From positions 7,366,198 through 7,430,197 of the forward strand of contig NW_004624805.1 of assembly GCF_000247695.1 (NCBI RefSeq): a stretch of 64,000 bases of DNA. Reading direction: 5' to 3'. The notes below the pieces were generated by a model, which made no database searches, had not been told where the DNA came from, and was given only the letters and a program-made list of their open reading frames with translations. The position numbers were made by a program, and so were the translations under genes. Source of the stretch: Heterocephalus glaber (Eukaryota; Chordata; Mammalia; Rodentia; Bathyergidae). Positions within the stretch are counted from its first letter, which is position 1. The number at the start of each line of letters is the position of its first letter. Positions 34,851 through 45,953 of this stretch are shown here, piece after piece.

Positions 34851-37114
34851 ATTAATTTTTGACTTTGGACTGTGAGGTATGCCATAAAGTCTGCTGCCCT
34901 CCAAGAAGAAAATTATTGAGTCTGGTTTCTGCTGTTTAAATTAGGCTGTTTTCACGTCCTCCAAGTTAAAGGCAAAAATTCAGGTTCTGTCAAAAGTTAT
35001 CCATAACCCCAGTAGAGCTTCTGATTCAGAGCATTTCTCGTGTGGGAACTGTTGCAAGGGGTTCCCAAAGTATTGGAATTTAAAAGATTTCACAGTTATT
35101 TTATGGAAAAAATCATGGGCCAACCTTTGTGTTGCTGGAGAACGTCACCACCAGGCTGTGGGGCGCCGCAGGCTACAGGTCTGTTTCCTCCTCGGAGGTG
35201 CTTGGCCCTCCCTACGTAGCTGACTAGGTAGCTGGGCTGCACTGAAGCAAGGTGTAGGAACAGTGAGCATGGAGCATTCCTCTTCCAGCAGTGCAGAGCT
35301 GCCTGCTTTTGAGAGCAGGCAGGAGCTGGGTTTGGGTGTGAGAGAGACCATAGACTCATCGGAAATGTGGCTGACATTTTTGCCCAGTGTCACAGAGGTA
35401 AAGCTGCCCCATTGCTGATTCTCACCATATCTCCTGCTGTTCGTCTTGCAGCAGCGTGGCATGGTCTGTGTATGACAGTGTGGAGGAGGCATTCAGCCCC
35501 CCCCCCCCCCATTGGCTGTGCTTTTACACAGGGAGGAAGCTTCAGCGGGAAATGAGACAGACCCATAAGAAAGTGCCCGTGACATCTAGAAACCTGAGTT
35601 TCTAACATTAATAAATGTCATTGGCTGTAAATGAGTTTTAAAGCACGGCCAGGGTAACCATGTGACCTAAAACATGAGGTGGAAGGATTGTGTCTCAGTC
35701 AGACATGGAGCCGCCCAAGGGTGCCAGCCCTTGTGTAACTTGGGTTAGCTTTGGGAGCCATGGAAGCACCATTCTGGGAGATTTTATATGTTAAGGATTC
35801 ATAATGCAGGCTCATTTCAGTGGTTACAAGAAGTGATGGTCCAAATATTCCAGTTAATTAGCCATTTTTAAGCATGGTTGTTGCCCAAAATACATGTTTC
35901 AAGTCGGTCTGATGCATTTCTTCAGTGACCCTTGATCAGTGTTTTAATGTGAATCATCACCCAGGCAGTAGACTTCAGGTCTTGCCATTCAAAGAAGAGG
36001 GAAGCTCTCAGAATAATCGGTCTGGCTGGGAGCTCACCCAAGTGCTTGCTGTCTTTTTCCTCAATCTTTGATTATTATTTCTATGTAAGGTTATAAACTA
36101 AACATGTGATTTCCTTACTAAGCGTAAAAGCTGTGTGTGTCAATGTAATAAATCTCTGGACAAATTCTTGGCAGTGATGCCTGTGTTTTATGTGTGTGCT
36201 GTGATTATCTCTGGTCATAATTATTTAAACACATGCTATATGTAACATTTATAATCATCTTCCCAAAGGGGGGAAAATGATGTGGCATGATTCTGGCAGA
36301 TTATTTATGCTATGTTTAAAACGTATTGTAAAAAATGCTGTGTATCAGACTTTGAAACACCCAGTGTTCTATTTTTAAAATGGTACTATGGAAATGAAGG
36401 AACTCACCAGAGTTAAGTAATTCTGTTTTTAAACTTTTCTTCTTGTAAATTACACTTAGTTGCTAATGTTCGTGGATTTGACCTGCTAATGGAAACAGGC
36501 TAACAATGGGAGCCTCCCCCTAAGTTTTTGAAGGACTGTTCAATAATGTCAACCATTCCATAAATCTGCATGAAGGTTGGAAAGCCATTTCGTAGCCATC
36601 GTGGACTAGGACGTTTTCTGCGTTCCTATCAAATATTGAGTATCTAAATTTTATGAAAATAACTGTTTAGAGTAAGCTGAAACTTTGAAAAATATTTCTT
36701 GTTTTAGTGTGCTTGAAGACTAGACTGCAGGACAATAATTCTTTGCTTTTCATGTGTGTTCTGACAGCAATAACTGCATTCTGTCTGTCTGACATGGGTC
36801 TTTCTACAACAGTCCCAAATTCTAATGTGCTTGTATTTGTGATGGGCCTGAAGAATATATTGACTATATAAAACAATGTGAGAGAAGAGGAAAGCCAGCT
36901 GGGTTAACTCCAGTGAAAATACAAACTATATTTTTGTTGCCAGAGGAATCCTGAAACTTGTTGAGCCATCAGATATTAGTAATTGCTATGATCTGAAAAG
37001 ATTTTTTTTTTGGTACAGAAACGTTACTAGCATGTCGTGTTTTGCGGTCATCTTACTTTAATGGTAACATTTATTGTACATTGATAATTTGCTAGATTTT
37101 TAAAAAGCATAGGC
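34851..37114. other. Unique intron, no gene seen
   Basis: Contains a C14 run at 35497-35510. The stretch 36060-36560 is uniformly AT-rich. No gene recognised. Confidence 0.5.
35497..35510 (+). repeat. Poly-C tract (C14)
   Basis: Fourteen consecutive C between CATTCAG and ATTGG. Confidence 0.95.
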
Positions 37115-37235
37115 TAGTGATGGCGAACCTTTTAGAGCGTTCAGTGACAGCAACACTGGCTTAGGACATGTATTTCATTGTATTTATTTCTGATTTCACT
37201 TTACTATAAATATAGTTGTAAACCGAAACAAACTT
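37115..37235 (+). mobile_element. hAT-like rodent repeat (URR1-like?)
   Basis: TAGTGATGGCGAACCTTTTA is shared with the copy at 52332, with the same following AGAGCRTTCA core. This start resembles rodent URR1-type hAT elements as I recall them. The right end is uncertain. Confidence 0.5.
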
Positions 37236-37511
37236 ACATTTTAAGAAATTGAGAAATGAGTTAGAAAGTAGAAAATAAAGCCTTGTATATACCTACACTA
37301 TTAAATATTTTCTACAATATGTCAATATTTTGATGCATGTCTTTTTGGTCTTTCTGTGGCTTTGGAGGTATATTTTTAGTAGCTAGACAGGTTTTAAATA
37401 ATATGGACGTGAAGTGGTTTAATTGACTGCCTTGTGTGTATTTGAGTTTTTAAAAAAGTTTGTAATGAAGTAATTATAAAGATTTTTCCTTGCAACACCA
37501 GTGTTGATAGA

Positions 37512-37592
37512 TTCTTTTTGGTGCAGGTGCTAGAACTCAGGACCCTGTGCATACTGAGCTCACCCTCTGAGTCTGAGCTCAGCCCAGCCCAG
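37512..37592 (-). mobile_element. ID SINE, diverged
   Basis: TTTTTGGTGCAGGTGCTAG, AACTCAGGACCCTGTGCAT and CTCAGCCCAGCCC fit a reverse-complement ID with substitutions in both boxes. Confidence 0.65.
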
Positions 37593-38079
37593 TCTTGCTG
37601 ATAGCTCTTTGTATGTTTATCTCTGTTGCTAAGGGCCTTGGCAGTGGTCCCAGTCGTCATTTCCATGGGTTTGAGGGGTGGGTACCATGTTAGAAACCCT
37701 CAGCTCTCACTCTCCTGCCTGGCCCTTAGGTTGGGGGTCAGGTTAGGGGATTGAGATGACCCAGTTGTGGGAACCTGGATGTGATCCGGAACGGGTGACC
37801 ACGTTGCTGAGATGGAACTATGTGTCAGTTCTTTTTGGTAGAGAACTTGAATAGAACCTGGTGAAAGAGGAATCAGAAGGTCACTAGCACCCTGCCGTTT
37901 TCTTTTTTTTTGAGAGGGAAGTAGTGTCAAAGCATGTGGGTTTCTGAAGTGCATGTGGTAGAAGACAGATTTTGTTCCAACAGCACACCTTCGATTTCTG
38001 CAATCTTTTGCAGTCTGTTGAGTACTTGAACTTGGTAGTCGGAGAGCACATCTCGGCCGGGGTCATGTGAAAGTGTTAG

Positions 38080-38260
38080 AGAGGACTTGGGCTTTACTCC
38101 ACCTCCTAGTGCCTGGCTTATGTGCTTAATAATGTCACTAAGCCAGAGTTGCTCCGATGTCAGTGAGAATAATAATTCCTACATCAGAATTTGTCACAGG
38201 AGTTAAATGATAAATCATGGGTGTCACTCGAAGAAGTATTCTAGTTATTCTTTGCTCTTC
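38080..38260 (+). mobile_element. MIR-like ancient SINE
   Basis: GAGGACTTGGGCTTTACTCC, then AATGTCACTAAGCCAGAG and GAGAATAATAATTCCTACAT follow the MIR order. Confidence 0.5.
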
Positions 38261-38319
38261 ATCCTCATCTTGTCATCTCTACAAGGTTAGGGCAACCCTT
38301 CATACTTGACTTTGCATTG

Positions 38320-38442
38320 CTGATTTCTGGGCCCTGGCCCCAGAGTTTGTGATTTATTGTTTCTGGGAAGAGCCTGGAATTTGCATTTCTATCAAATTCC
38401 CAGGTTATGCCAGTGCTGTTGGCCACACTTTGAGAATCAGGC
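38320..38442 (+). mobile_element. MER5-like hAT fragment
   Basis: GATTTCTGGGCCCTGGCCCC, then TTTGCATTTCTATCAAATTC and CACTTTGAGAATCAGGC fit the 3' half of a MER5-type non-autonomous hAT element. Confidence 0.6.
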
Positions 38443-39887
38443 ATTATGAACAATTATTATTGTGAACCAGGAAATTATATCTTTTTAAAAGAATCACTTC
38501 AGTGTTCAACATTTAAGATGGTCAAACTTGAAATCATATCGTGGTTAAACTTGATATCAATGCAGTCCCGTTTTACAAAAGCAGTTATATTAGAGCTGTT
38601 TTGGGTTATTAAAGGGATTCAGAGCTAGAATTGCCTGATTACTTAGGGCTATAATGATTTAGATGTTTTGGTAAGGTTTTTATAGTATTTAAGTATATGC
38701 ATTAGTATATTAGCTAAATTTTGGTGGAAGTTATTAAATACAAGTTCTTTTCCTTGAATATGACTCTGCATATGTTTCTAATGGACCCAGATTACTTAAA
38801 GTTTAGCCCCCCCCAGCCCTGAATTAAAAAGAAATAATCAGACTGTGAAGTATAGTTAGTTTTTAGCACACCTTTTACTGACAGCATTTCTACCAGATGG
38901 AATTGTCAACTTAAGTATCGTGAGTGGCCAGTGTTCTGCCATCGTGTGTGAGGATTAAGCTTTATTCATATAATTTTCTTGATGACAATACAAATCGTTC
39001 ATCCCAGGGGCAGACAGTGAATACTTGGTGTTGACACACTTAATTTACTACTATTTCCACAAAGTGATTAAATTGACTGTTAATTGGCCTTCTAATAAAC
39101 TTCTGCTTAATGCAAATGAGAAAACAATGCATCCTAGGGTACTCACTGCCCTTTCTGAAATAATTCACATGTCCTAAGGTGTCATTAGTGACAATGTGCA
39201 TATACACTTTTCTCTGGAATGTAATTAGAGTTCTTTTAAATAAAACGACTAAAATTTATCAATTTAATTTAAAATTATTTTTGACAAAATCTAACTTACA
39301 ACTTGCTGTTGGGTTGTTGCTCTTTCTCAGCGGTTTGGAAATCAGAGAGAAGCTTGTGTCAGTCTTTGCCAGTCTTTGGCTTCCCTCTTGGTGGCCCTGT
39401 CTGGGAACAGGCTCACATGGGACACCGAGCGTCTCAGTCAGAAACTCGTGTCACTTGGTGGCTTCAACAAGCATGCATGCTGAACAGGAAGCAGGTTGTT
39501 GTCTTTTCCCTTTTTTTTTAAACTTTCTTTACTTTTTCTAGTTATCCCCCTCTCATCTATCAGTTTACATTTTAAGGTTTTTGTATTTCATGTTTGATGA
39601 GAGAAGAGTTGTCTCATCATTAATGTGTGAAAGTGGTGAAGTCTAAACAGAAATTCTGAAAAGCTGTTTATTTGCAATGTATACATCACATGAATTTATC
39701 ACTTTCTGGCAAAAGATACACAAACAATGACAGCCTTCCCCACTTCTTAAAACTTGTGACAAAATGCTTTACTCTTTTCAGTCTCATAGTTCTCTGTATT
39801 GAGAATCCATGATTTTTAGGTAGGAAAAAATGTTTATAAGAAAGTTTTAACGGTACCCACAGAGAACCTATTCTTATTTACTTTTTA
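38443..39887. other. AT-rich unique intron, no gene seen
   Basis: 39060-39130 carries an octamer ATGCAAAT (39110-39117) and ACAATG (39124-39129) among TAATT-type motifs. The 120-codon ORF at 39179-39541 has no homology. Confidence 0.5.
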
Positions 39888-39902
39888 AAATGTTAGCAGA
39901 TG

Positions 39903-39991
39903 TGGGCTGGGGATTTAGCTCAGTGGTTCCTGTGCCTGCCGTGCAAGCACAAGGTCCTGAGTTTGATCCTCGGTATCCCCCCCCCCCCCCC
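39903..39991 (+). mobile_element. Young ID SINE with poly-C tail and 15-bp TSD
   Basis: TGGGCTGGGGATTTAGCTCA to GAGTTTGATCCTCGGTATC is an almost intact ID of the young subfamily. It ends in 15 C (39977-39991) instead of an A-tail. The TSD AAATGTTAGCAGATG is perfect at 39888-39902 and 39992-40006, so the C-run lies inside the inserted unit. Confidence 0.93.
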
Positions 39992-40006
39992 AAATGTTAG
40001 CAGATG

Positions 40007-41590
40007 CTACTTAGGTAATCCACAGCTTCCTATGTTCGGGGGAGAGAAGTAGAGGGTTGATAAATAGCCTTTAAAAATCTGTCTGTGTCCTGTCTCTCAT
40101 CCTCTTCGGATGACACTTGGGCTGGGTCACAGTTTAGTGTGTGGCCGAGACAGGCTCTGCCTGAGCGTCTTGTAGCCTCCCTGACCTGGTGCAGCTGCAT
40201 ACAGTACACCCTCCCCCAGTTGTGACAGTGAATGTCTCTCCAAATATTGCCATTGTCCCCTGGGGACAGAATTGCCCCTCATTGAGAGCCCCTGCCCTAA
40301 CCTGAGATGATAAACACATTTCACCAAACAGCCCACTGGGCACACCCCCCATCAGCCTTAGTGTTTGTCATCTACATTGACATTTTCTATTGTATTTTGT
40401 TTCATGTCGTTCATTCCATACCATTTTATTTAACAAATAAGGGTATTTTTCTGGGTGTGGGGATCGCCATAGCACTTGGGATTCACGTAAAATCACTGTG
40501 GGGAAAGGATGAACTGTTTTCACCATCTGGGTTTCTTTGATGAGGCACACGGGGATGGCAGACTATCACTTCCTGTGAGTGCACGGGTGGTGGTGATTCT
40601 GAAAAGTAGCTGCAGTGAGGCACCAGCATTGGTGGGTGGCTGCCATGTGACGCACAGACAGTCAGCAGTGTGGGAGAAACAGGCAGCTGCCTCTGCTGGG
40701 AAGGTGAGGTGACAGTGTCACCCTGAGAGGTCCTGCCTTCTTGGGCTTCCATGTCTGTTCAAGATTCGGGTCAAAGGTTTCCCATGGATCCAGAATTTCT
40801 ATGTTCATAGGATGAGAGAATTTTGTTGTTCCTTTAGGAATATAGATTAGGTTGCAGTGCAGATGGCTTTGGAATCTTATATTACAGATCAGAGAGATTT
40901 AAATTTTCATTTTTCTGAAGGAAGCATTTATGGTGTTAGATGCTTAGGCATTGGAAGTCCTTGCCTTCTCTTTGCATTTGTGTTTCTCACACAAATACCA
41001 ACAGTGAAATACCAATTATACTGCAGTTATGTACAGGGTAAAAGGTTCTCCTTAGGCAATAAATAAGAAATTTTCCAAATGCTTTATAAAATAGCATGTT
41101 AGAAAAAACTTAAAAACTTCTAAAAATTGCATCCACATTCTATATTGGTATTTTCTTTTCTTGATGTGTGTATTTTCAATACATCTTTAATGGGATGTTT
41201 TGCTACTTAATTTTTCCAGTGGATTTTGGCCTTTGCTTTTAAAGTTTTATCTCTATCTCAATTTTTAGACTTAAGACTTTGATGATCGAGTTGTTAGAAT
41301 GACTTTTAAGCTTGATGTCTCCAGTGCAGCAGTGGGGTCATGATCTGAAGTCAGTTGTTTAGAGCTGTTATTTTTCCACAGGAACAATATGGCAAGTAAC
41401 AATTTCAGACTGAACCAAACAACTTATTTAAATCAGAAGTAAAAGGATGTATTATAAAGTTCTATCTTTTTACCAGTCCTGGGCTCGTCTTTTCTTTTAT
41501 TCCGCCCGTGAATTTCCGTGCTGTTTGGCAGTTCTGCTTACCTTGCAGGGTGTGAGATACAGGGTGTCGGTACGCAGTGTGCTCGGGAGT
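40007..41590. other. Unique intron, no gene seen
   Basis: No gene or repeat recognised; overlapping ORFs on both strands near 40127-40752 are without homology. Confidence 0.5.
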
Positions 41591-41599
41591 CCCCTTCAG

Positions 41600-42010
41600 T
41601 AAATTTAGTGCCTGGACCTACAGTGTGCAAGGCGTGTGCCTGCCTGGGGTGCAGCAGCGGGTAACGCTGACCGTGCTGGTGCCTGGGAGAGGTAGGAGGC
41701 CAGCGCCGGCTGCGCGCTGGTGCGAAGCTGTGGGAAGGAGCGCATAACCCCAGCGCTTCTGCTTGGGGCCTTTGGTTCCAACTCCTGCGCCACCTGTGGG
41801 GTCCAGGACTCTTCCTGTAAACAGTCAGATCCTGAGGGCTTGTGCTTGCTTTCTAAAGAGCCCGACACTGCTGCACTGGCAGATGTGTAATGACCACCGC
41901 GGGCGAAGGGGCATAAACTACTCTACCACCCTGGCTGCTGCCCTCTGGGTGTGGAGGGTCCCCGCTGCCCACATGAAGGCTCGGTCCCCAACGTGGGCCC
42001 GTGGGCCAGG
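41600..42010. other. GC- and CpG-rich patch
   Basis: Around 20 CpG dinucleotides within about 400 bp, clearly denser than the surrounding intron, with clusters such as CCAGCGCCGGCTGCGCGC. The start (41610-41690) recalls an old mammalian repeat beginning with a 'cctac...gtgc...ggcactgtg' pattern, so part of it may be transposon-derived. No exon is recognised. Confidence 0.6.
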
Positions 42011-42039
42011 GTGGAAGCTTTAGGAGTGAGGCCGAGGGC

Positions 42040-42245
42040 AGTATCTTCAGGTCATCGGGAAGGTGCCCTTCCATGCTGCCTTCACTTCCCAGCCCCGAGC
42101 GGGGAGCGGCTCTGCTCTGCCTACACAGGGCAGGAGCAGGGAGCCCAGCTGACTGGGACGGAAACCCCTGAAACCGTCAGCCAGCGCAAACCCTTTCTCT
42201 TCACGAGCTGCCATCTCAGGTGCTTGTTACAGTAGTGGGCTGTAC
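42040..42245 (+). mobile_element. MaLR LTR 3' fragment
   Basis: GACGGAAACCCCTGAAACC and CCATCTCAGGTGCTTGTTAC are the 3' LTR signatures seen in the copies at 19358 and 53366. The 5' half is unclear. Confidence 0.6.
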
Positions 42246-44290
42246 AGAGCCGGTGCCTGTTCCCGAGTGTGGAAGTGGGTGCACAGCGCCACGCACTATT
42301 CTGTGATATTTCTGCTGTACAGACTCAGTAGACATAAATCAATGCAAGACCATATGTGCAAGTAAAATGCAGGGGAGTAATAAGGAAGTGACGAGTGCTA
42401 AGTGTTTCTCAACTTTATTAATTAAATTGTAAATATAGAGTTTAATTTTTAATGGACGCGTTAATAACTTGCAAAATTCCCTCACCTCAAATTGCTATGC
42501 CAGATGTCAGAATGCAGAGGTGTTCAGATTTCGGAAAGAATAGAGTGAGCATCAAGATATAACCCCTCCTGGACGTCTGGGGAAGAGCATGTGTTCGAAC
42601 ATGAATATTTACCAGGGAAGTAAACATGAATAATCCTGTGTCCGTTTGGGCTTGGTTTTGCCACCACTTGTACGTCTTACACCAGGAAGAGAGGTGTGGC
42701 TTTTGGAGATGTTTGATTTTGAGGTTGAGGCTAAGGCCGTGAAGGCGAACCTGTTAAAGACTGGGTGTCCCAAACCCATTATCTATCCCAACACAAGCGC
42801 CAGTGCTGCAGTGAAACCTGAATGCTGCGGTTTTAGTTTGGAGGCCTCACGCTGCCTCCTGCCTGCTCCTCCCGCACCACTCCCCCCGTGACGCCCTGCT
42901 CCTTCACCTGTCCTGCTGCGGCTTTCTGCCGGCCCCAGCTGACCCTCTGCCCCACCTCCACTCTGTCTGTCCCACTCCGTTCTCCGCAAAGCTCTGGCGC
43001 TGCCCTTCCCACTGGGGCGCCACGTGAACTGCCCACTGCCGTGACCAGACACCACGGTCAGCTTGCGAACCGGCTTCTGTGTCTTTCTAAAGCCTCTGTC
43101 CCCCAGCTCTGCCACTGGGACAGCTTCAGCTGGGTTCTCAGCAGTGTTAGCGTCTCTTCCTACTCCTGCCGTGTCCTCGCATCGGCGAGAGCATATCTCA
43201 AGGTCCAGCTGGCCGTGGCAGCCACGATATGGCCGTAGGAGCGGACAGGGATGGGAGGGCCTCAGCTTGTCCCTCTCACAGTGACCGTCTGTGCTGGGTG
43301 CTCCGATTCCTTTATTCTTGCATGGCTTTTCAGGCTGCAAGGAAATATTTGACATTAGAAACTGTGACAACAATTTCAGGGTTTTTCCGTTAGTGTTATC
43401 TATTTATGAGTGAGAAGCTAATGAGGAAACGTATTTTAATCACATTATAGGGAGGTCTGATTCAGCCTTAGACTTTTCTCAGTGGAAAATATATATAAAG
43501 ATCTCATAACCTTGTGCTGTTTTCTACTTTGTTCACTTATTACACTTAGACTGAGGTGTTGCAGTTTGCGAGGTGACTTTTCTCATCATTTGCCACTTGC
43601 CTAAGTGTCTCCACTGTCTGACAGTCTTGAATCAGGTCCCTTTTTAGGTGGTGGCAATCTATAAGCAATGTTCTTTGCCCAAAAGAAAAGGCAACAGCCT
43701 ATTAATGGTTTGTTTATATGGGGTTTGTTTTTATTTTTAGATAATTTTGATGTTAATTGTTTAATCAGAATTGTGTTTAATAATAAACACAAAGTTGGCC
43801 AGTTTTTTCATTTCTATTTTCTTTCCTTTTAGGTTAGTATTTAAAGGCATAGAACATTAAAAACGGCTTAGCAATGGCTTTTCTTGGCGTTTGCAGTTTC
43901 GCTCCTCTTCACCGACGTGGTCTGTTGGGGAGAGTGAATTTACTGTAGCAGTGGGCCCCAGCATCTGGCCCCCCTGGTGTCTTCAGCATTTCCTGTGGTT
44001 TCCGAGGCAGAATTGTTGGCGGTCAGGCAGGGTGTGGGTTGGTGGCCCTGTGAATACTCCGTGCTCCTCGCTGCTGGCCTTCTGTCCATCTTTCTTCTAC
44101 ACCATGCCCCTCTTTATCAGAACTCTGCATTCGTTCGTTTCCTTGTATTTTCTTTACACATCATTTGGGCAATATAGTGAGATCCTATCTGCAAAATAAA
44201 TACATATAAGCAAACAAAAGACTGAGATGTTTGCGAAAAACATGATGAGCCATGAAAAATCATGGTTCTGTACTCTATTTTCTTAAATCT
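42246..44290. other. Unique intron, GC-rich 42830-43300, no gene seen
   Basis: The interval has ORFs of 196 (minus) and 116 (plus) codons that arise from high GC and overlap each other; neither has a recognisable domain. Confidence 0.5.
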
Positions 44291-44292
44291 TT

Positions 44293-44309
44293 TGTGTGTG
44301 TGTGTGTGT
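44293..44309 (+). repeat. (TG)n microsatellite
   Basis: Eight TG units next to the tail of the following minus-strand SINE. Confidence 0.9.
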
Positions 44310-44477
44310 ATGGTACTGGGATCGAACCCAGGTCCTTCACACTAACAGCTCCTTTTTTAGTTTTGTTTTGAGACAGAGTCTCATGATGTTTCCCAGGCTA
44401 GGCTCCAACTTGCAGTCCTCCTTCAGCCTCTCCAAGTGTGAGTGTGGGATTATAGATGTGAGCCACTGTGCCCGCCT
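44308..44477 (-). mobile_element. B1-ID dimeric SINE
   Basis: The ID part is GGTACTGGGATCGAACCCAG but lacks most of its box A half. The B1 part is GAGACAGAGTCTCATGATGT, then GGGATTATAGATGTGAGCCA, all on the minus strand. Confidence 0.85.
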
Positions 44478-44504
44478 CTCTATCCTTGTATAGTTTTTCT
44501 GACA

Positions 44505-44687
44505 CAGTGGACCCTTGATACTCGCTAATTGGTTCCAGGAGGCACAAGGACTATCAAAAATGGTCCCAGACAAACCGTTTTGATTTGATAGTGAATCACA
44601 AGGAAATCGAGAGCGGCAAGTTCTAGCTTGTGCGCTTAATACCAAGGCGGATGAATTTCAAGGCAGTTGAGTACCAAGGTGCGACTG
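44505..44687 (+). mobile_element. Non-autonomous pogo/Tigger-like DNA transposon
   Basis: The left end CAGTGGACCCTTGATACTC and the reverse complement of the right end, CAGTCGCACCTTGGTACTC, are imperfect terminal inverted repeats. The right flank is TA; the left is CA, probably a decayed TA target. The 183-bp body has no ORF. CAGT termini with TA targets fit the pogo branch of Tc1/mariner. Confidence 0.75.
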
Positions 44688-44764
44688 TAGTATTTTTAGA
44701 AAGCAAGTGGTTAAAGATACAAAGAGGTTCACAGTTATCCCGCTTGAATCTTTGACCTGTTTAT

Positions 44765-45067
44765 GTGTGGAGGACCAGAGGAGAACTGAGGCCTAATTGG
44801 CCTCCTCTGTGAGCACAAAGGAGCAAGCTGCACTCAGGGGTGATGCATATTAGGGAGAAGTCAAGGCAGCTGAGGTTGAGTTGTTTACCAGAGAAAGTTC
44901 TAATGGACGTTGGAAACCAGGTGAATCTCTTGTTTTGCTGATTGCTTGTGCCTGTGTTTGGGTGAATAAAAGCGAGGTCTAGGCTCCTTAGCCTGCTGGA
45001 AGGAGGAGCCCCGGCTGCTGCTGATTCAGTGCCTCTTTGTCATTCATCCTTGTTCAGCCCCAGGTCA
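44765..45067 (+). mobile_element. Possible LTR fragment
   Basis: The stretch starts TGTGGAGGACC, holds GAATAAAAGC at 44965-44974 in a TATA-like position, and has a pyrimidine-rich segment ending near TTGTTCAG. The layout resembles an LTR, but I can define neither a TSD nor a convincing CA end. Confidence 0.3.
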
Positions 45068-45374
45068 GGGAACAGGAAGTCGCAGGTCGAAGTCCTGGAG
45101 CGAGGGTGACCTAGAGAGTTGGCAACAGGTGACACCCCAGGGTGTGGCTCTGCCGGGGCTCACCTACTGGCAGCAGGCCTGAATGGGAACCGGCGACCAA
45201 GGTTGCCTACAGTTGTGTGTTTGGTACATATTATTATTGTGATGACATTCTTCTAGCACTGTTGTACTTGCATAGATTTTGGGGGCTGAGTATTAATACA
45301 GCCTTGGCTTTAATCAATATTTTTTCCATTCAGTAAAATGATTAAATCCATATATACTTAAAATGACTTAAGTA

Positions 45375-45562
45375 CCAAAAAATGTATACATCAGGAAAAG
45401 AAAAACTTGTATAAATATTTTAGTACTAAATTTATTGAGACATTGTGAGATTAATACAAGTTACCTTTGGCCTCAGTTACAAGAGGTGCTCACAGTGATG
45501 GTTATTAACTTCTAGACATTTACTAGCACAGCGAACTGCTGAAGTGTGCATACATTTTTTGG
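45375..45562. mobile_element. 188-bp MITE with terminal inverted repeats and TA flanks
   Basis: Left end CCAAAAAATGTATACA and the reverse complement of the right end, CCAAAAAATGTATGCA, match over 16 bp with one difference. TA lies directly outside both ends (45373-45374 and 45563-45564), which is the Tc1/mariner target signature. The interior (AAGAGGTGCTCACAGTGATG) recalls an old mammalian DNA repeat I cannot name. Confidence 0.85.
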
Positions 45563-45569
45563 TAGACTG

Positions 45570-45612
45570 TATATACATATATATGTATGTGTATGCATGA
45601 GTATATATATGA
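45570..45612 (+). repeat. (TA)/(TG)-rich simple repeat
   Basis: TATATACATATATATGTATG and TATATATATG stretches. Confidence 0.8.
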
Positions 45613-45927
45613 GGAAGTGACTGCAAACCTTTAGAATATTTTGATATTTTCTCATTCTACTGAAGTCCTGTGAAGTAGCCATGATTTGTGGAAACTTAGG
45701 TATGAACTGGAGGTCAAGGTGAACAGTGAGACACCAAGGTGAATTAGGGGAAGACCTTGAAATGGAACATGTGTGGCACATTCGTCAGCCTTTGCCACAA
45801 AATACTCTCCATTATCTCTTCCCACTTTTAAAAACCACTATTAGTAACAGTCCTGATTTATTTACCAAATTCCAGTTTGAGTGAGCATCCAGCAAGATTA
45901 GAGTCTTTGAATGAAAATACTTTTGTA

Positions 45928-45953
45928 GGGCCCGGGATTTAGCTCAGTGGTTC
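45928..45953 (+). mobile_element. 3'-truncated ID SINE head
   Basis: GGGCCCGGGATTTAGCTCAG then TGGTTC is the exact start of the young ID subfamily. Homology stops there, before box B and the tail. Confidence 0.75.

Noticed and set aside
42783..43373. 196-codon minus-strand ORF
   Set aside because: Low-complexity Arg/Gly/Ala-rich translation caused by high GC, with overlapping plus-strand ORFs; no homology recognised.
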